A stretch of DNA of 64,000 nt from Fagopyrum homotropicum (taxonomy: Eukaryota; Streptophyta; Magnoliopsida; Caryophyllales; Polygonaceae): contig BSWB01000001.1 of assembly GCA_033239125.1 (NCBI GenBank), positions 3,732,501 through 3,796,500 of the forward strand, read 5' to 3'. Under the pieces are notes generated by a model, which saw only the letters and a program-made list of their open reading frames with translations, did no database searches and was not told the origin of the DNA. The position numbers and the translations under genes are program-made. Below are positions 34,636-45,260 of the stretch, piece after piece (position 1 is the first letter of the stretch; each line of letters begins with the position of its first letter).

Positions 34636-36089
34636 GTTATGATTCACCTCGGTTGACTACAGAGTCACCTCGACCGAGGTGATCCAGAGGAGCTGACTCG
34701 ACCGAGGCGAACACCTTGGACGCGGCAAGGATATTTTATTCTTGGCTGAGATCTTTTATTTTTGGAAAGAGGATCTTATATTTTTAGGCTGGATTCCTAG
34801 AAGGAAGAAGATAAGTTAGCCCATATATTTTACCTATTTTTATGGGAAAAGATCTTTCTAAGATATCTTATCTTTGAAGGTTAATTTTTCTATAAAAAGG
34901 GTTGGATTTTCCACAAATCCGATGGTGCTTAGACATCCCGCATACCCGGCTTACAACCGTTTTACCACACTACTGCTGGGAGATTTGAAGAACCTTTTTT
35001 GAAGGAAGAAAGTTTATAGCTTTTATAGCTTTGTGAAGGGTTTTGTAAGATTCCCTTAGATTCCCTTCATTGTTGTTTGTCTTATTGGATTTTGATTCAA
35101 GGAACGCTTGTTGATTGATAATTGATTCAATTATTGAAACCTTTATCTTAAGGTTTTCTTGTTCAATTATTCTCTTTTTTCCCTTATATTTGATTATTGC
35201 TTTCATGATGATGAGTGACTAATTTCCTTGTGTGATTCTAGGGTGATTGACTGAAGGTTGTGGGAAAAACAATGATAGAATAGTCTTAATCACAGTAGGA
35301 CCCTGAAAGTTCGAGTCTTTATCCTTAACCCTAAAGCATCTCGCTCAGTCGATGAACATCTCGGCCGGGGTGAAATTCTTCTGACCGAGGTGACTTATTT
35401 GATCCGAAATTGAGAGTTAAGTGTTAGAGTTTGCTAAATCCTATTCTTATTATACCTTTCCTGGTTCAATGCAAGCCTAGGATGAGACTTACCCGGTGAT
35501 TCCTTTGTTTGTTTACCTAAGATCATAAGTGTAGGTAATAAAGGTCTATCCTTTATTGGGGTTTGAGTGTGCTTTTATCCCATCTTTGTGAGTTAACCTG
35601 AGACTTACCCGGTAAAGGTTGATTCTATTCCCTTAGTTGGAGTGTTGGTTTGAGGTTATAGTTCTTTTCCTTAATTCCTTGAGACTTACCCGGTAATAGG
35701 AGTTACGGTTTGGGATTAGTGAGTAGTGAGACTTACCCGGTGATCTATTCCACTTTAGTAACACCTTCCCTATGCAAAATCTCAGCTTTGTCCGCTTATC
35801 TTTAGATCTTGAGTTGGAACCACAACTAGATGCTTTAATCCCTGAAATTGCATATTTCCTTAATTGACTTTTTATCATCTTTGATTGTTTTAATCGCTTT
35901 TGTGGTTAGTAGTGGCATTGACAAACCTATACCTGCTTTGTTTCACTAAGTCCCTGTGATCGACCCCTGAAATTTCTTGCTTTTTACTACGATTGACCCG
36001 TACACTGCGGGTTCGCATCCTTGTTTTAAGCTTACATCTAGGGTTATAAATTTAAAGCTTGCACACACCGTTTGGAGCGAACAAGTTTT

Positions 36090-36107
36090 TGGCGCCGTTG
36101 CCAGGGA
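36090..36107 (+). other. Primer-binding site of the LTR retrotransposon
   Basis: TGGCGCCGTTGCCAGGGA lies six bases after the 5' LTR. Tat and Athila elements carry almost the same word, complementary to a tRNA 3' end (tRNA-Asp is usual for this sequence). Confidence 0.8.
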
Positions 36108-36208
36108 CTTGGTCTAGACCGAGCTGGTTTCGGTTGTCTTTCGGGGCTATTGCCCTTGTTGCTAATTAACCACTCTTTCTATGAGTTTTGTAGTTTTCAG
36201 GATATCTG

Positions 36209-37318
36209 ATGACTACATTTGATCCAGCCTGGATAGCAAGACAAAGTGTTAGGGCGGACCATTATGAATACTTGGAGGAGAAATACTCCTTCTATTGGTT
36301 CAACAATGAAAGAAAAAGAGAAGAGGCCATTAAGGAGGAACTTGCTATATGGGATGAGCTGAATATCCCTAGAAAGATTTGTGAGCAACCTCTTCAAGAT
36401 TCACTTGAATCAAAATTGGAGAAGATAATGAAGAAGTTGGAGGAGCTCAAAGAAAGCACCCTATCCTATGCTGAGCCGAAAGAGGAGCATGAGGAAGTGC
36501 TGCAAGTTTCAAGCATTCCTCCAATCGAACCAGAAGTTTCTTCTGAAGCTTTTGAGGAAGAGGAAGATGTGGAAGATCTCGATCCATCTCTTGAGACTTC
36601 GGCCGAGGTGAAAGAGAGATCGGCCGAGGTGGAAGAGAGATCGGCCGAGATGGAAGAAGAATCTGTAGAGCTGGAAGTGGAAGATGTAGAGAAATTTGGC
36701 CAAACTACTGAGACTGTGGCCAAGGTGGAAGAAAGATCAGCTGAGTTGGGAAAGATTTCATGTGTGGATTATCAACTTAACATGAAACTTGTCCCAAGCT
36801 TTGGAGAACTTTATAAGGTGCCTTCTCTTACTCCCTTTGAAATTCCTACTAAAATTCTAGATTTCTTCAGGGATGCACCGAAGAGTTGGAGGTCTCTTCC
36901 GAAAGAACCTCCTAAGATCAAGATGAAACTTCCCTTGAAGTTATTGGAAGAAGATGCTCCTTGGATGATAAGGAGTGAAGTTAACAAGCGCTTCAACGCT
37001 AAGACAACGAAGTGTTATTTGTTCAAGTATGGGGTCATTCACATGACAAAGACCTTGTACTATCCCCAAGCTGAAGATGGGGAAGCTACTAGAATTCTCG
37101 AGAAGTTGTTTTCTCGATCAAGGAAAGGATGGGATAAAAGACTGAGTTATGTCCCATGGAAAAAGAGGAAGACCGGTAGGATTCTGATGAGAACCAAACC
37201 ATACAAGCTTGTACGTAGGAGATCCTACCATTTACCGGTGAAATTAGAAACCGGAACCTTTTTGGGAGAGTTTTATGATGGATGTGATGAGCACTCCAGG
37301 ATATTCGAGGTACATTGA
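36209..37318 (+). CDS. Orphan 369-residue acidic ORF of the retrotransposon
   Basis: Starts with ATG shortly after the primer-binding site. Residues about 1-75 are charged and probably helical (KREEAIKEELAIWDEL; KLEKIMKKLEELKES). Residues about 85-185 are very acidic with a repeat built on ERSAEVEERSAEMEE. The C-terminal half has Trp/Pro-containing motifs (IRSEVNKRFNAKTTKCYLFK; DKRLSYVPWKKRKTGR) that look like a folded basic domain. I recognise none of them as gag zinc knuckle, protease, RT or integrase. The ORF occupies the gag position but could equally be the extra ORF found in some Tat elements. The DNA encoding the acidic repeat (TCGGCCGAGGTG) resembles the hairpin word scattered in the element's noncoding parts. 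Confidence 0.75.
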   Translation: MTTFDPAWIARQSVRADHYEYLEEKYSFYWFNNERKREEAIKEELAIWDELNIPRKICEQPLQDSLESKLEKIMKKLEELKESTLSYAEPKEEHEEVLQVSSIPPIEPEVSSEAFEEEEDVEDLDPSLETSAEVKERSAEVEERSAEMEEESVELEVEDVEKFGQTTETVAKVEERSAELGKISCVDYQLNMKLVPSFGELYKVPSLTPFEIPTKILDFFRDAPKSWRSLPKEPPKIKMKLPLKLLEEDAPWMIRSEVNKRFNAKTTKCYLFKYGVIHMTKTLYYPQAEDGEATRILEKLFSRSRKGWDKRLSYVPWKKRKTGRILMRTKPYKLVRRRSYHLPVKLETGTFLGEFYDGCDEHSRIFEVH

Positions 37319-39205
37319 GTAATTCTGTGGGGAAGGGTCCAGCTAGCGACCTTAAACAAAGCGCTTCTTGGGAGGCAACCCAATGTATTGCTTTCTTTTT
37401 CTTTTTCTAGTCTAGTTTTAGATAGTTTGCTTTTGCTTTGCTTTGTTTTGTTTTTGGCGTCCTAGACAGAAACCAGGTACTTCCAAGGGAAGGATTACAA
37501 CTCAGGAGCAGCACTGGAAGGACAGAAGTTCGAGAATTTGAGAAGACGGAGTTTAACTGAGGTACATCTCGGTTGTTGTTACAGCACCTCGACCGAGATA
37601 ATTTCTGAACAACCGAGGCGATTAGGGCTTCTGACAACTCACCTCGGTCCGTATCACCTCAGTCCAGTCGGGACCATCTCGACCGAGGTGACATCAGTTT
37701 CATAAAAGGGTATAAAAGGGGGATCAAATTCTCTCTCTTCCCTCTCTCACCTTCTCGACCGCGGCACAGTTTCGCCTCGCTTTCCCGTTCTTCGATCGAT
37801 TTCGACGATTCTTGTTTCCAAATTACAAAGAAAGAGTAGAGGGTCGGACTTCAAGCACTTCAGCTTATGTCCGGTGAGTACTCTATTTTCTAGACTTATT
37901 TGACCCATTGGGACAATGTGTCCCAAGTATGGGGTATGCGGATATGTTATTTGACTATGAATGATTGTATGCTACTTTGATGGATATTTATGATCTTATT
38001 ATGCTCTATGTGTTTATCTGAGATTACATGGATACATACAGGTTATTTGGTTGAGAAAAACGTCAAAAACTGGTTTGAAAAAAAAAAAATTTAATGACCT
38101 CGACCGAAGTGATTCCGACCAAACGAGGTGCAGTACCTCGGTTGACTTAGAACATCTCGACCGAGGTGGCTTAACTGGAACAGTTTTCGAAACGATTTTC
38201 GTGCTTCTTCTCTGGATATGACCTTAGTGAAGATTTTGTTTGCTAACTGGTTTTGAAATCTTTATAGGTTTGAAAGGTTTTATGATATGTTTAAGTTGCT
38301 AAATGCTTTGTTCGAAATTTTTGGCATGTTTAATACTTTGTCTTTATCAAAATTATGTTGAATTTGAAGGTTGACACCACATTATGAGTTCTCTCACTTT
38401 CTTCATGGAAAGACCAAGGCAATTCATTCTTTTCTCTTCTTCTTCTTCTTGATCATGCTTAGCCCCTCATATACATATTTGCCTCCCTTTACCTGTCCGG
38501 GAATTTGGAAGCAAGCAAGTGAAAAGCAGGTGAAAGAAAAGTTGAGAAGTTGGCTGGAAGTGAAAGTGTTGGAAAGTAATAAATAGGTTTGGGAAAGTCA
38601 ATCATGATGATGAGTAACTCGGCATCATTCACATAGCCGGGTGTTGATGCATCTCAAGAAATTGATGATTGCTGATTTCCTAGGCTTCGGTTATTGTGCA
38701 CCTCTGCCCATGCATCCCAAAAAGTAAAGTAAAAAAAGGAAAAGTGTGAAATAAGCAAAGCTTATTGGTGGATGATATTGAAAGTCAAGTGAAAGTGAAG
38801 TGATATCCTTTTCCCGGATTCTAGCACCACATTACCTTCTATACATCCCTACCCTACACGTTTCTTGACCTTTCTTTTGGGAAGCCCTTGAGACCTCGAG
38901 CTTGTTGATTGACTTAGTGGTTTAAACTGGATTATACATGATTAATCTCGATAATTATGATTTATTATGCATTCTATGATTTTATGCAAAGATGAACAAC
39001 TTTCTTATATTTATAAAATGTTTTAAGCATATTTTGATTTTGATTTCCATGAAGTATTCTCTTAGAGTGATCTATGATTGTAGCACACCATTAAAGTGTT
39101 TTGAAAGACTTTTTCATTGATCTTCATGACTAATAATTCACTCTATCTTGTATTTTATATTCGGAACTTGCTTGGGGACAAGCAAGAGCTAAGTATGGGG
39201 TATTT
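37319..39205 (+). other. Noncoding 3' interior and polypurine region of the retrotransposon
   Basis: Contains the conserved CGCTTCTTGGGAGGCAACCC word (about 37362-37381), several CTCGACCGAG hairpin words (37590-37690, 38098-38168) and, just before LTR2, GCTTGGGGACAAGCAAG and the purine tract AAGTATGGGG. No coding frame is convincing. Confidence 0.7.
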
Positions 39206-40961
39206 TGATAGCATGAATTATTGTCAATATTTTGGGACCTGTTTAGACGTTTTATCTTCAATAATCTGCATGTTTGAGTATATATTACGTGATTATATTG
39301 TCATTTCATCTACCTTTGCGGGAATCGAGGTCTACACCAAGTTTCGTTGTAATCGTAGGTAAAATGGCACGTTTTGCATCAAAAAGGAGCAAAAGGAGCT
39401 AAGGAGTCATTAGATCTACATTCAGGAGCTTAAGGAAGAATCCAGGAATCATGGAATTGGATTAGAGATTCACTTTGGACCAGATTTGAGAGATTTCACA
39501 TTCAGTTATGATTCACCTCGGTTGACTACAGAGTCACCTCGACCGAGGTGATCCAGAGGAGCTGACTCGACCGAGGCGAACACCTTGGACGCGGCAAGGA
39601 TATTTTATTCTTGGCTGAGATATTTTATTTTTGGAAAGAGGATCTTATATTTTTAGGCTGGATTCCTGGAAGGAAGAAGATAAGTTAGCCCATATACTTT
39701 ACCTATTTTTATGGGAAAAGATCTTTCTAAGATATCTTATCTTTGGAGGGTAATTTTCCTATAAAAAGGGTTGGATTTTCCACAAATCCGATGGTGCTTA
39801 GACATCCCGCATACCCGGCTTACAGCCGTTTTAACACACTACTGCTGGGAGATTTGAAGAACCTTTTTTGAAGGAAGATTGAAGGAATACAATTTATAGC
39901 CTTTATAGCTTTGTGAAGGGTTTTGTAAGATTCCCTTAGATTCCCTTCATTGTTGTTTGTATTATTGGATTTTGATCCAAGGAACGCTTGTTGATTGATA
40001 ATTGATTCAGTTATTGAAACCTTTCTCTTAAGGTTTTCTTGTTCAATTATTATCTTTCTTCCCTTATATTTGATTATTGCTTTCATGATGATGAGTGGCT
40101 AATTTCCTTGTGTGATTCTAGGGTGATTGGCTAAAGGTTGTGGGAAAAACAATGATAGAATAGTCTTAATCACAGTAGGACCCTGAAAGTTCGAGTCTTT
40201 ATCCTTAACCCTAAAGCATCTCGCTCAGTCGATGAACATCTCGGCTGGGGTGGAATTCTTCTGACCGAGGTGACTTATCTGATCCGAAACTGAGAGTTAA
40301 GTGTTAGAGTTTGCTAAATCCTATTCTTATTATACCTTTCCTGGTTCAATGCAAGCCTAGGATGAGACTTACCCGGTGATTCCTTTGATTGTTTACCTAA
40401 GATCATAAGTGTAGGTAATAAAGGTCTATCCTTTATTGGGGTTTGAGTGTGCTTTCATCCCATCTTTATGAGTTAACCTGAGACTTACCCGGTAAAGGTT
40501 GATTCTATTCCCTTAGTTGGAGTGTTGGTTTGAGGTTATAGTTCTTTTCCTTAATTCCTTGAGACTTACTCGGTAATAGGAGTTACGGTTTGGGATTAGT
40601 GAGTAGTGAGACTTACCCGGTGATCTATTCCACTTTAGTAACACCTTCCCTATGCAAAATCTCAGCTTTGTCCGCTTATCTTTAGATCTTGAGTTGGAAC
40701 CACAACTAGATGCTTTAATCCCTGGAATTGCATATTTCCTTAATTAACTTTTTATCATCTTTGATTGTTTTAATCGCTTTTGCGGTTAGTAGTGGCATTG
40801 ACAAACCTATACTTGCTTTGTTTCACTATCCCTGTGATCGACCCTTGGAATTTCTTGCTTTTTACTACGATTGACCCGTACACTGCGGGTTCGCATCCTT
40901 GTTTTAAGCTTACATCTAGGGTTATAAATTTAAAGCTTGCACACACTGTTTGGAGCGAACA
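39206..40961 (+). repeat. 3' LTR, uninterrupted
   Basis: 1756 bp, TGATAGCATG to GGAGCGAACA, nearly identical to the 5' LTR. It preserves the empty site of the hAT-like insertion near 39504. It carries the same four GAGACTTACCCGGT words (one with a change, ACTCGGT, near 40561). The target duplication AATTC follows. Confidence 0.93.
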
Positions 40962-40966
40962 AATTC

Positions 40967-41299
40967 TCTAGACAAACTTATTATTCTAAAAGTGATGAAA
41001 CTGAAAGCACATCCAAAAGCGGCACAAGTTATTAGCCCGACCAATTTCGGTAAAGCCATTGGCAGACATAGACCCTCACGGGCCAAAAAAGTGCCCAAAC
41101 CTCAAGATAGTGAACAATCCACCTTTGGGAAAACCATCAGTAGACTAAAATCAAGTCCGGTACACATAAAAATAAAAAATACATTAAAGTATGGATCATA
41201 ATACACCTCTGGTAAAAACTTACTACTAAAATACAATCATCTCTCTAGCTCCAACAGGGAATGCCTCGTGCAACAAACTATATGCATGGTTCAATCTTT
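40967..41299. other. Short spacer between the LTR element and the LINE
   Basis: About 330 bases with a short open frame of no recognisable similarity. Joined to 30830-30901 it is the pre-insertion sequence of the locus. Nothing else is seen. Confidence 0.3.
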
Positions 41300-41372
41300 C
41301 TTTTTTTTGGTGGAAAGGAGAGTCGGTGGTCTCCGGCGCATCTAGACGCGCTTTTATTAATTGGAAAGAAGA

Positions 41373-41891
41373 CTAAGTAGTCATCATACGGGGGATAGCA
41401 CGACCCCTTACATCATCAAGTAAAAGATCCACTACACCCTCCGGCGGGTGAGACAATACAATCAAACCAATAGGAATGTTTAAAGCAAAACTAGCAAGAA
41501 AGTCCGCAACTCTATTCGCCTCACGGAAGACATGCCGAAACTGGATATTCCAGTCTCTTTTCATATAGTCATGGAACATACGTACCAGACTTGCGAGGGG
41601 GTGGTGAGGGGCAATGGCGTTCTTAATAAGTTTGATGACCAACAATGAATCCGTTTCAAAGATTACTGTTCGGTATCCCAACTCCCAAGCGATCTTAAGA
41701 CCGTGTGCCATCCCCCATAGCTCAGCCATGGAGACGGTACAAATCCCAAGGTTCACCCCAAATCCACTAACCCACTCCCCCGCTACGTTCCTAACAACCC
41801 CCGCTGCGCTAGCGAAACCGTCTTTACTCTTAGCTCCATCCGTGTTGACCTTCACACAACCATGAACCATCCGGTGGTGGGCTCCAAGCAA
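41373..41891 (-). pseudogene. LINE ORF2 fragment: RNase H domain
   Basis: 172 codons with the RNase H fold landmarks: Asp in VNTDGAK, Glu in MAELWG, Asp in FETDS and Asp in ANRVADF. It is separated from the RT part by a frameshift near 41865 and a stop near 42130. Confidence 0.85.
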
Positions 41892-42135
41892 CCTTGATCA
41901 AGCTTAGTTGGCCTCGTGTTGTGTTCCCACTCCTCTTACTCCATGCCTGGATATATTCTTGGGATAAGCCTTGAATAGCTCGAACCCTGTTGCCGTTGAA
42001 AACATTGTTGTTGAAAGTAGCATCGTTTCTCCACTTCCACGTCCACCAAATACCAACTGCAAAAAGCTCACTCCACAAATAGTCATCTTTAAAATGAACG
42101 GTAGAAGAAATGTTACCTCTCAACCAGGCGGGGAA

Positions 42136-43413
42136 CTACAGAGTGAAGAAATCTTCCACGAACGATTCAGCATGCAATATTCTCCACATCGACAGTGTAC
42201 GGTGGCAATCTCTAAACAAGTGAATAAGGGACTCCTTGGCGTGTCTGCAGCTGGTGCACTCTTCTGTCAGGCTTATGTGGCGTCTCTTCCGTTCTTCGTT
42301 ACATAGCACTGCTCCCTTCATAAGTTTCCATATAAAAACCTTCACTCTCTCTTGGACTCTGAGCTTCCACACCCGTTTGTAGATAGATCCTTCACTGGTT
42401 TGACAGTCTACTGCGCCTGTGATTAGCTTGTACGTAGACGATATAGAGTAATCACCATCCTGAGCAAGCTTCCAACCGATCTCATCGTTAGCCAACAATG
42501 GTGGAAGGAGGGAGGAAAGGCTGGGGTCCCCCACGACGGGTCTGATAGCAGCCATCTGCTGCAGTGCCGAGCTCGGGAGAAGGTTCTCAATAGTCTGCCA
42601 GTCCCAGGTATCTTCATCCTTCCAAAAGCTTATCACCGGTCTATTGAGATCAGAAGGGCTGATCGGTTGAGTGACAATGTTTTCCAGATGAGTATCTCCA
42701 ATCCAGAGATCTGTCCAGAACCTTATGCTCTTACCATCCCCAAGAACCCATTTAGAACCTTGTGAGATAACCTGGTTAATACCTTTGTCGATACCCTTTT
42801 GGATCAAAGAGTCAGCTGTACGAACCCTTCTGCTTCTGTTGAGATATTTATGTTCCAGGACATTGATCCATTGACTATCAGTGCTCTTCAAAAAATGCCA
42901 CGCCAATTTTCCAAGCATGGCCAAGTTCGCTTCGGGCATACCGCGAATACCGAGTCCCCCTTTATCTTTCGGTAGGCAAATATCTTCCCATTTAACCGTA
43001 TGCATCTTTCGACGACCATCCTGATGACCCCAAACAAAATTCCTGCAAATTTTATTTATCTCATCGCAAACATTCGCCGGAAGTAAGAGGGTGGACATGA
43101 AGTAAATGGGGAGGGAGGTAAGGACAGTTTTTGTGAGGGTAACCCGTCCCACAAAACTGAGGGATTTGCATCTCCAACCATTTAACTTATGATTGATCCG
43201 ATCCAGCAAGCTAGAGAACATCGTCTTGGATACTCTTCCTTGTAATAGAGGCACGCCAAGATAGTTTCCAAGGTTTTTCTTAACCTTAACTCCACTAAGC
43301 CTCTCAATACTATCACAAAGCTCTCTCGAGACGTTAGGGGAGACAAATATTTTTGACTTTTGGATACTCACTCTCTGTCCAGAGGCATCACAAAAGATAC
43401 CAATACACCTCAT
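42136..43413 (-). pseudogene. LINE ORF2 fragment: RT C-terminus and zf-RVT
   Basis: The longest open part of the broken LINE, 425 codons, running from just after the FADD motif to the zf-RVT region. There is no independent start; it is part of the disrupted ORF2. Confidence 0.88.
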
Positions 43414-43588
43414 GATGACCCGGATTTGAGCCAGCGAAGCTTCCGCAAAGAGGGTGATGTCGTCGGCAAAGAATAAATGGGAGAGTGGCGGACCCCCTCT
43501 AGAAAGCGTGATGGGCTTCCATTACCCTTCTCTACAGACTCGAGGATGAGATGACTGAGTCTCTCCACACACAACACAAAGAGGATAT

Positions 43589-43668
43589 CTATCAAACTTT
43601 TGGTCAAACATTAAAGCATTCCTAGAATACTATCAAACTTTTGGTCAAACATTAAGGCATTCCTAGAA
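43589..43668. repeat. 38-bp direct duplication
   Basis: TATCAAACTTTTGGTCAAAC followed by ATTAARGCATTCCTAGAA occurs at 43589-43626 and 43631-43668. It begins exactly where recognisable LINE sequence stops. Confidence 0.75.
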
Positions 43669-43864
43669 GACTAAAGATAGTTTTTTTTTGTACGTAAGAA
43701 TACTAAAGATAGTAGACCGTAGCAGGATAAACATATATTTTGAATATGCTCGACTAAATCCTACTTCCTGTCATGTATAGTGTGAATTAACCAATCCAAA
43801 ACATCTTATCTAGTAGCATGAAAAAACATATACCGTAAGATAATTTGTTACAAGTATGATCCAA

Positions 43865-44340
43865 TTATACCTCGCCCATCCAAACACCGCGAACACGGTG
43901 AACAACATAACATGTCAAAACATCGTCGATCAAGGGTGTCCCCAGGTCTACAATAATGCGACATCGATCTGCCGGAATAAAAGGATCTTGTACATGTTCG
44001 TCAACAATGATATATGCATACTCTTCAGTTGAGATCTCGACAGACTCCTCGTCTAGGATATCAGCAGGCTGCATAACAAGAGCCACATCATCAATTGACA
44101 GCTCTGACTATCTAGTAGAAGTGTGAATCAAGTTCTCCTCCTCGGACTCAGTAGTGTACAATGGGTTTTGTAACACATCCAAACAAATAACTGAAGATGG
44201 CACCAATGAAGACGGTCCTAGTGGCAGAGATGATTGAAATGATGGTCCTAACGCCGGAGCTACAACCTGAGACGTAGTACTATCTCGTCGACTTGTGAGA
44301 TCTATCTCTACGAACGGAGGTCGTATGACGCCACTATCTC
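43865..44340 (-). pseudogene. Unidentified degraded ORF
   Basis: From about 44340 down to 43865 the minus strand is open in one frame except for a TAG at about 44113. The product is acidic and Ser/Pro/Leu-rich, then reads DEESVEISTEEYAYIIVDEH and VLTCYVVHRVRGVWMGEV. I do not recognise it. The length and single stop suggest a recently broken transposon or gene fragment. Confidence 0.3.
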
Positions 44341-44484
44341 TCCATCCCCGCTAATATCTATACTCTATAGAAGTAGAGGCGTTACTTAATTAAATTTAAT
44401 ATACTATTCATTCCTACTTAATTAAAAATAATATAATTAATTTTATACATTTAATTGGTTTTAAATAATTATACTTATCTTATA

Positions 44485-45259
44485 TCTATTAAAGCAGAGG
44501 ATAATGTTCAGGTACGGTTCAATTAATGCGGTACGGCCGACCGTACGGACGACACGTGTCCCGATTTTTATTTATTTATTTTTATTTATTTTATTTTATT
44601 TTTTTTCCGAAAACGAATGAAAATTTGTTTGAACTACCATGTTATAACTTATGCACTATTCTCCTATAAACTTTGAACTATTTCCATATAATCCATGAAC
44701 TATTACTTTTTAATATAATTCATGAATTATTCTATTATAATTCATGAACTATAACCCCATAATAAATTTTGAACTATTACTTTCACTCCTTTATAAAATT
44801 TACACTTTGAACTATTCTATTATAGTTTATGAACTATTCTATTATAATTTATAAACTATCCCATAATGTGCCTTACTTGAACAACACCAAGCATCTATTG
44901 CCACGTGTCAACGCTAGTTTTCTCGAAGCCTAAAAAATTATTTTAAAAAGTGATTTCTAAATGTTAATATAAATTGAAAATTGATATCTAAATTCTTTTA
45001 AAAATATTTAAATAAATTTTTTTATAAAAATAGTTTTTAAACTTTTACAAATTTTCTTTACCAACAAGCATATCTTAACAAATCAATTTAAAAATATAAT
45101 TAATTAGAAGAGATAAATACTTAAAAGAGAATTAAAAATTATAATATTGATTATAATTTCATTTTTTGGATTTTTATTTTACAAAAATATACATATAAAT
45201 TACTAATTATTAAATATTTATTAAAACTGAACCCGCACAAAGTACGGGTAATATACTAG
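44485..45259 (+). mobile_element. Small non-autonomous Helitron
   Basis: Starts TCTATTAAAGCAGAGG after an A (44484) and ends CTAG followed by T (45256-45260). Eight bases before the end block is the hairpin ACCCGCACAAAGTACGGGT (45231-45249; arms of eight with one mismatch). TC start, 3' hairpin, CTAG end and insertion between A and T are the Helitron criteria, and the end words match those of plant Helitrons. No Rep/helicase is present. Inside, CATGAACTATTC-like words repeat (44620-44870). Confidence 0.85.
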
Positions 45260-45260
45260 T

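Larger units (their letters stand above)
30907..36083 (+). repeat. 5' LTR, split by nested insertions
   Basis: LTR sequence runs 30907-31205 and resumes at 34644 after the insertion. GAGACTTACCCGGT occurs four times at 35484, 35600, 35681 and 35728. The hairpin TCACCTCGACCGAGGTGA is at 34665-34682, with variants near 34697, 35363 and 35390. Confidence 0.92.
30907..40961 (+). mobile_element. Complete non-autonomous Tat/Athila-like LTR retrotransposon
   Basis: Flanked by AATTC on both sides (30902-30906 and 40962-40966). Two LTRs begin TGATAGCATG and end GGAGCGAACA: 30907-36083 (interrupted by a 3.4-kb insertion; about 1.74 kb without it) and 39206-40961 (1756 bp), differing by only a few percent. 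The primer-binding site follows LTR1 (TGGCGCCGTTGCCAGGGA, 36090-36107), typical of the Tat and Athila lineages. GCTTGGGGACAAGCAAG and AAGTATGGGG (about 39170-39200) precede LTR2 as in those lineages. The conserved CGCTTCTTGGGAGGCAACCC lies at about 37362. The 3.1-kb interior has one 369-codon ORF and no protease, RT, RNase H or integrase, so the element must move with help from another. Confidence 0.93.
41303..43610 (-). mobile_element. 5'-truncated, broken L1-type LINE
   Basis: On the minus strand: LFVLCVERLSHLI (43600), a frameshift, then LSHLFFADDITLFAE with intact FADD (about 43480). A 425-codon open stretch (43413-42136) follows, with the RT thumb and connection (NYLGVPLLQGRV, LSFVGRVTLTKTVL, KGGLGIRGMPEANLAMLGKL) and a zf-RVT-like region (FIWKLMKGAVLCNEER, CTSCRHAKESLIHLFRDC). 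After another stop and frameshift (about 42130 and 41865) comes an RNase H domain (41891-41373: VNTDGAKSKDG, MAELWG, FETDS, FREANRVADFLA) with its acidic residues present. The 3' end has a short A-run. It lacks the endonuclease and most of the fingers and palm, so it cannot move. Confidence 0.92.

Noticed and set aside
36209..37318. Calling the acidic ORF a host gene
   Set aside because: It lies exactly between the primer-binding site and the 3' part of an LTR element with matching target duplications, so it belongs to the element.
30975..39362. Short ORFs at 30975 and 39117
   Set aside because: They are the same stretch of the two LTRs of the retrotransposon.
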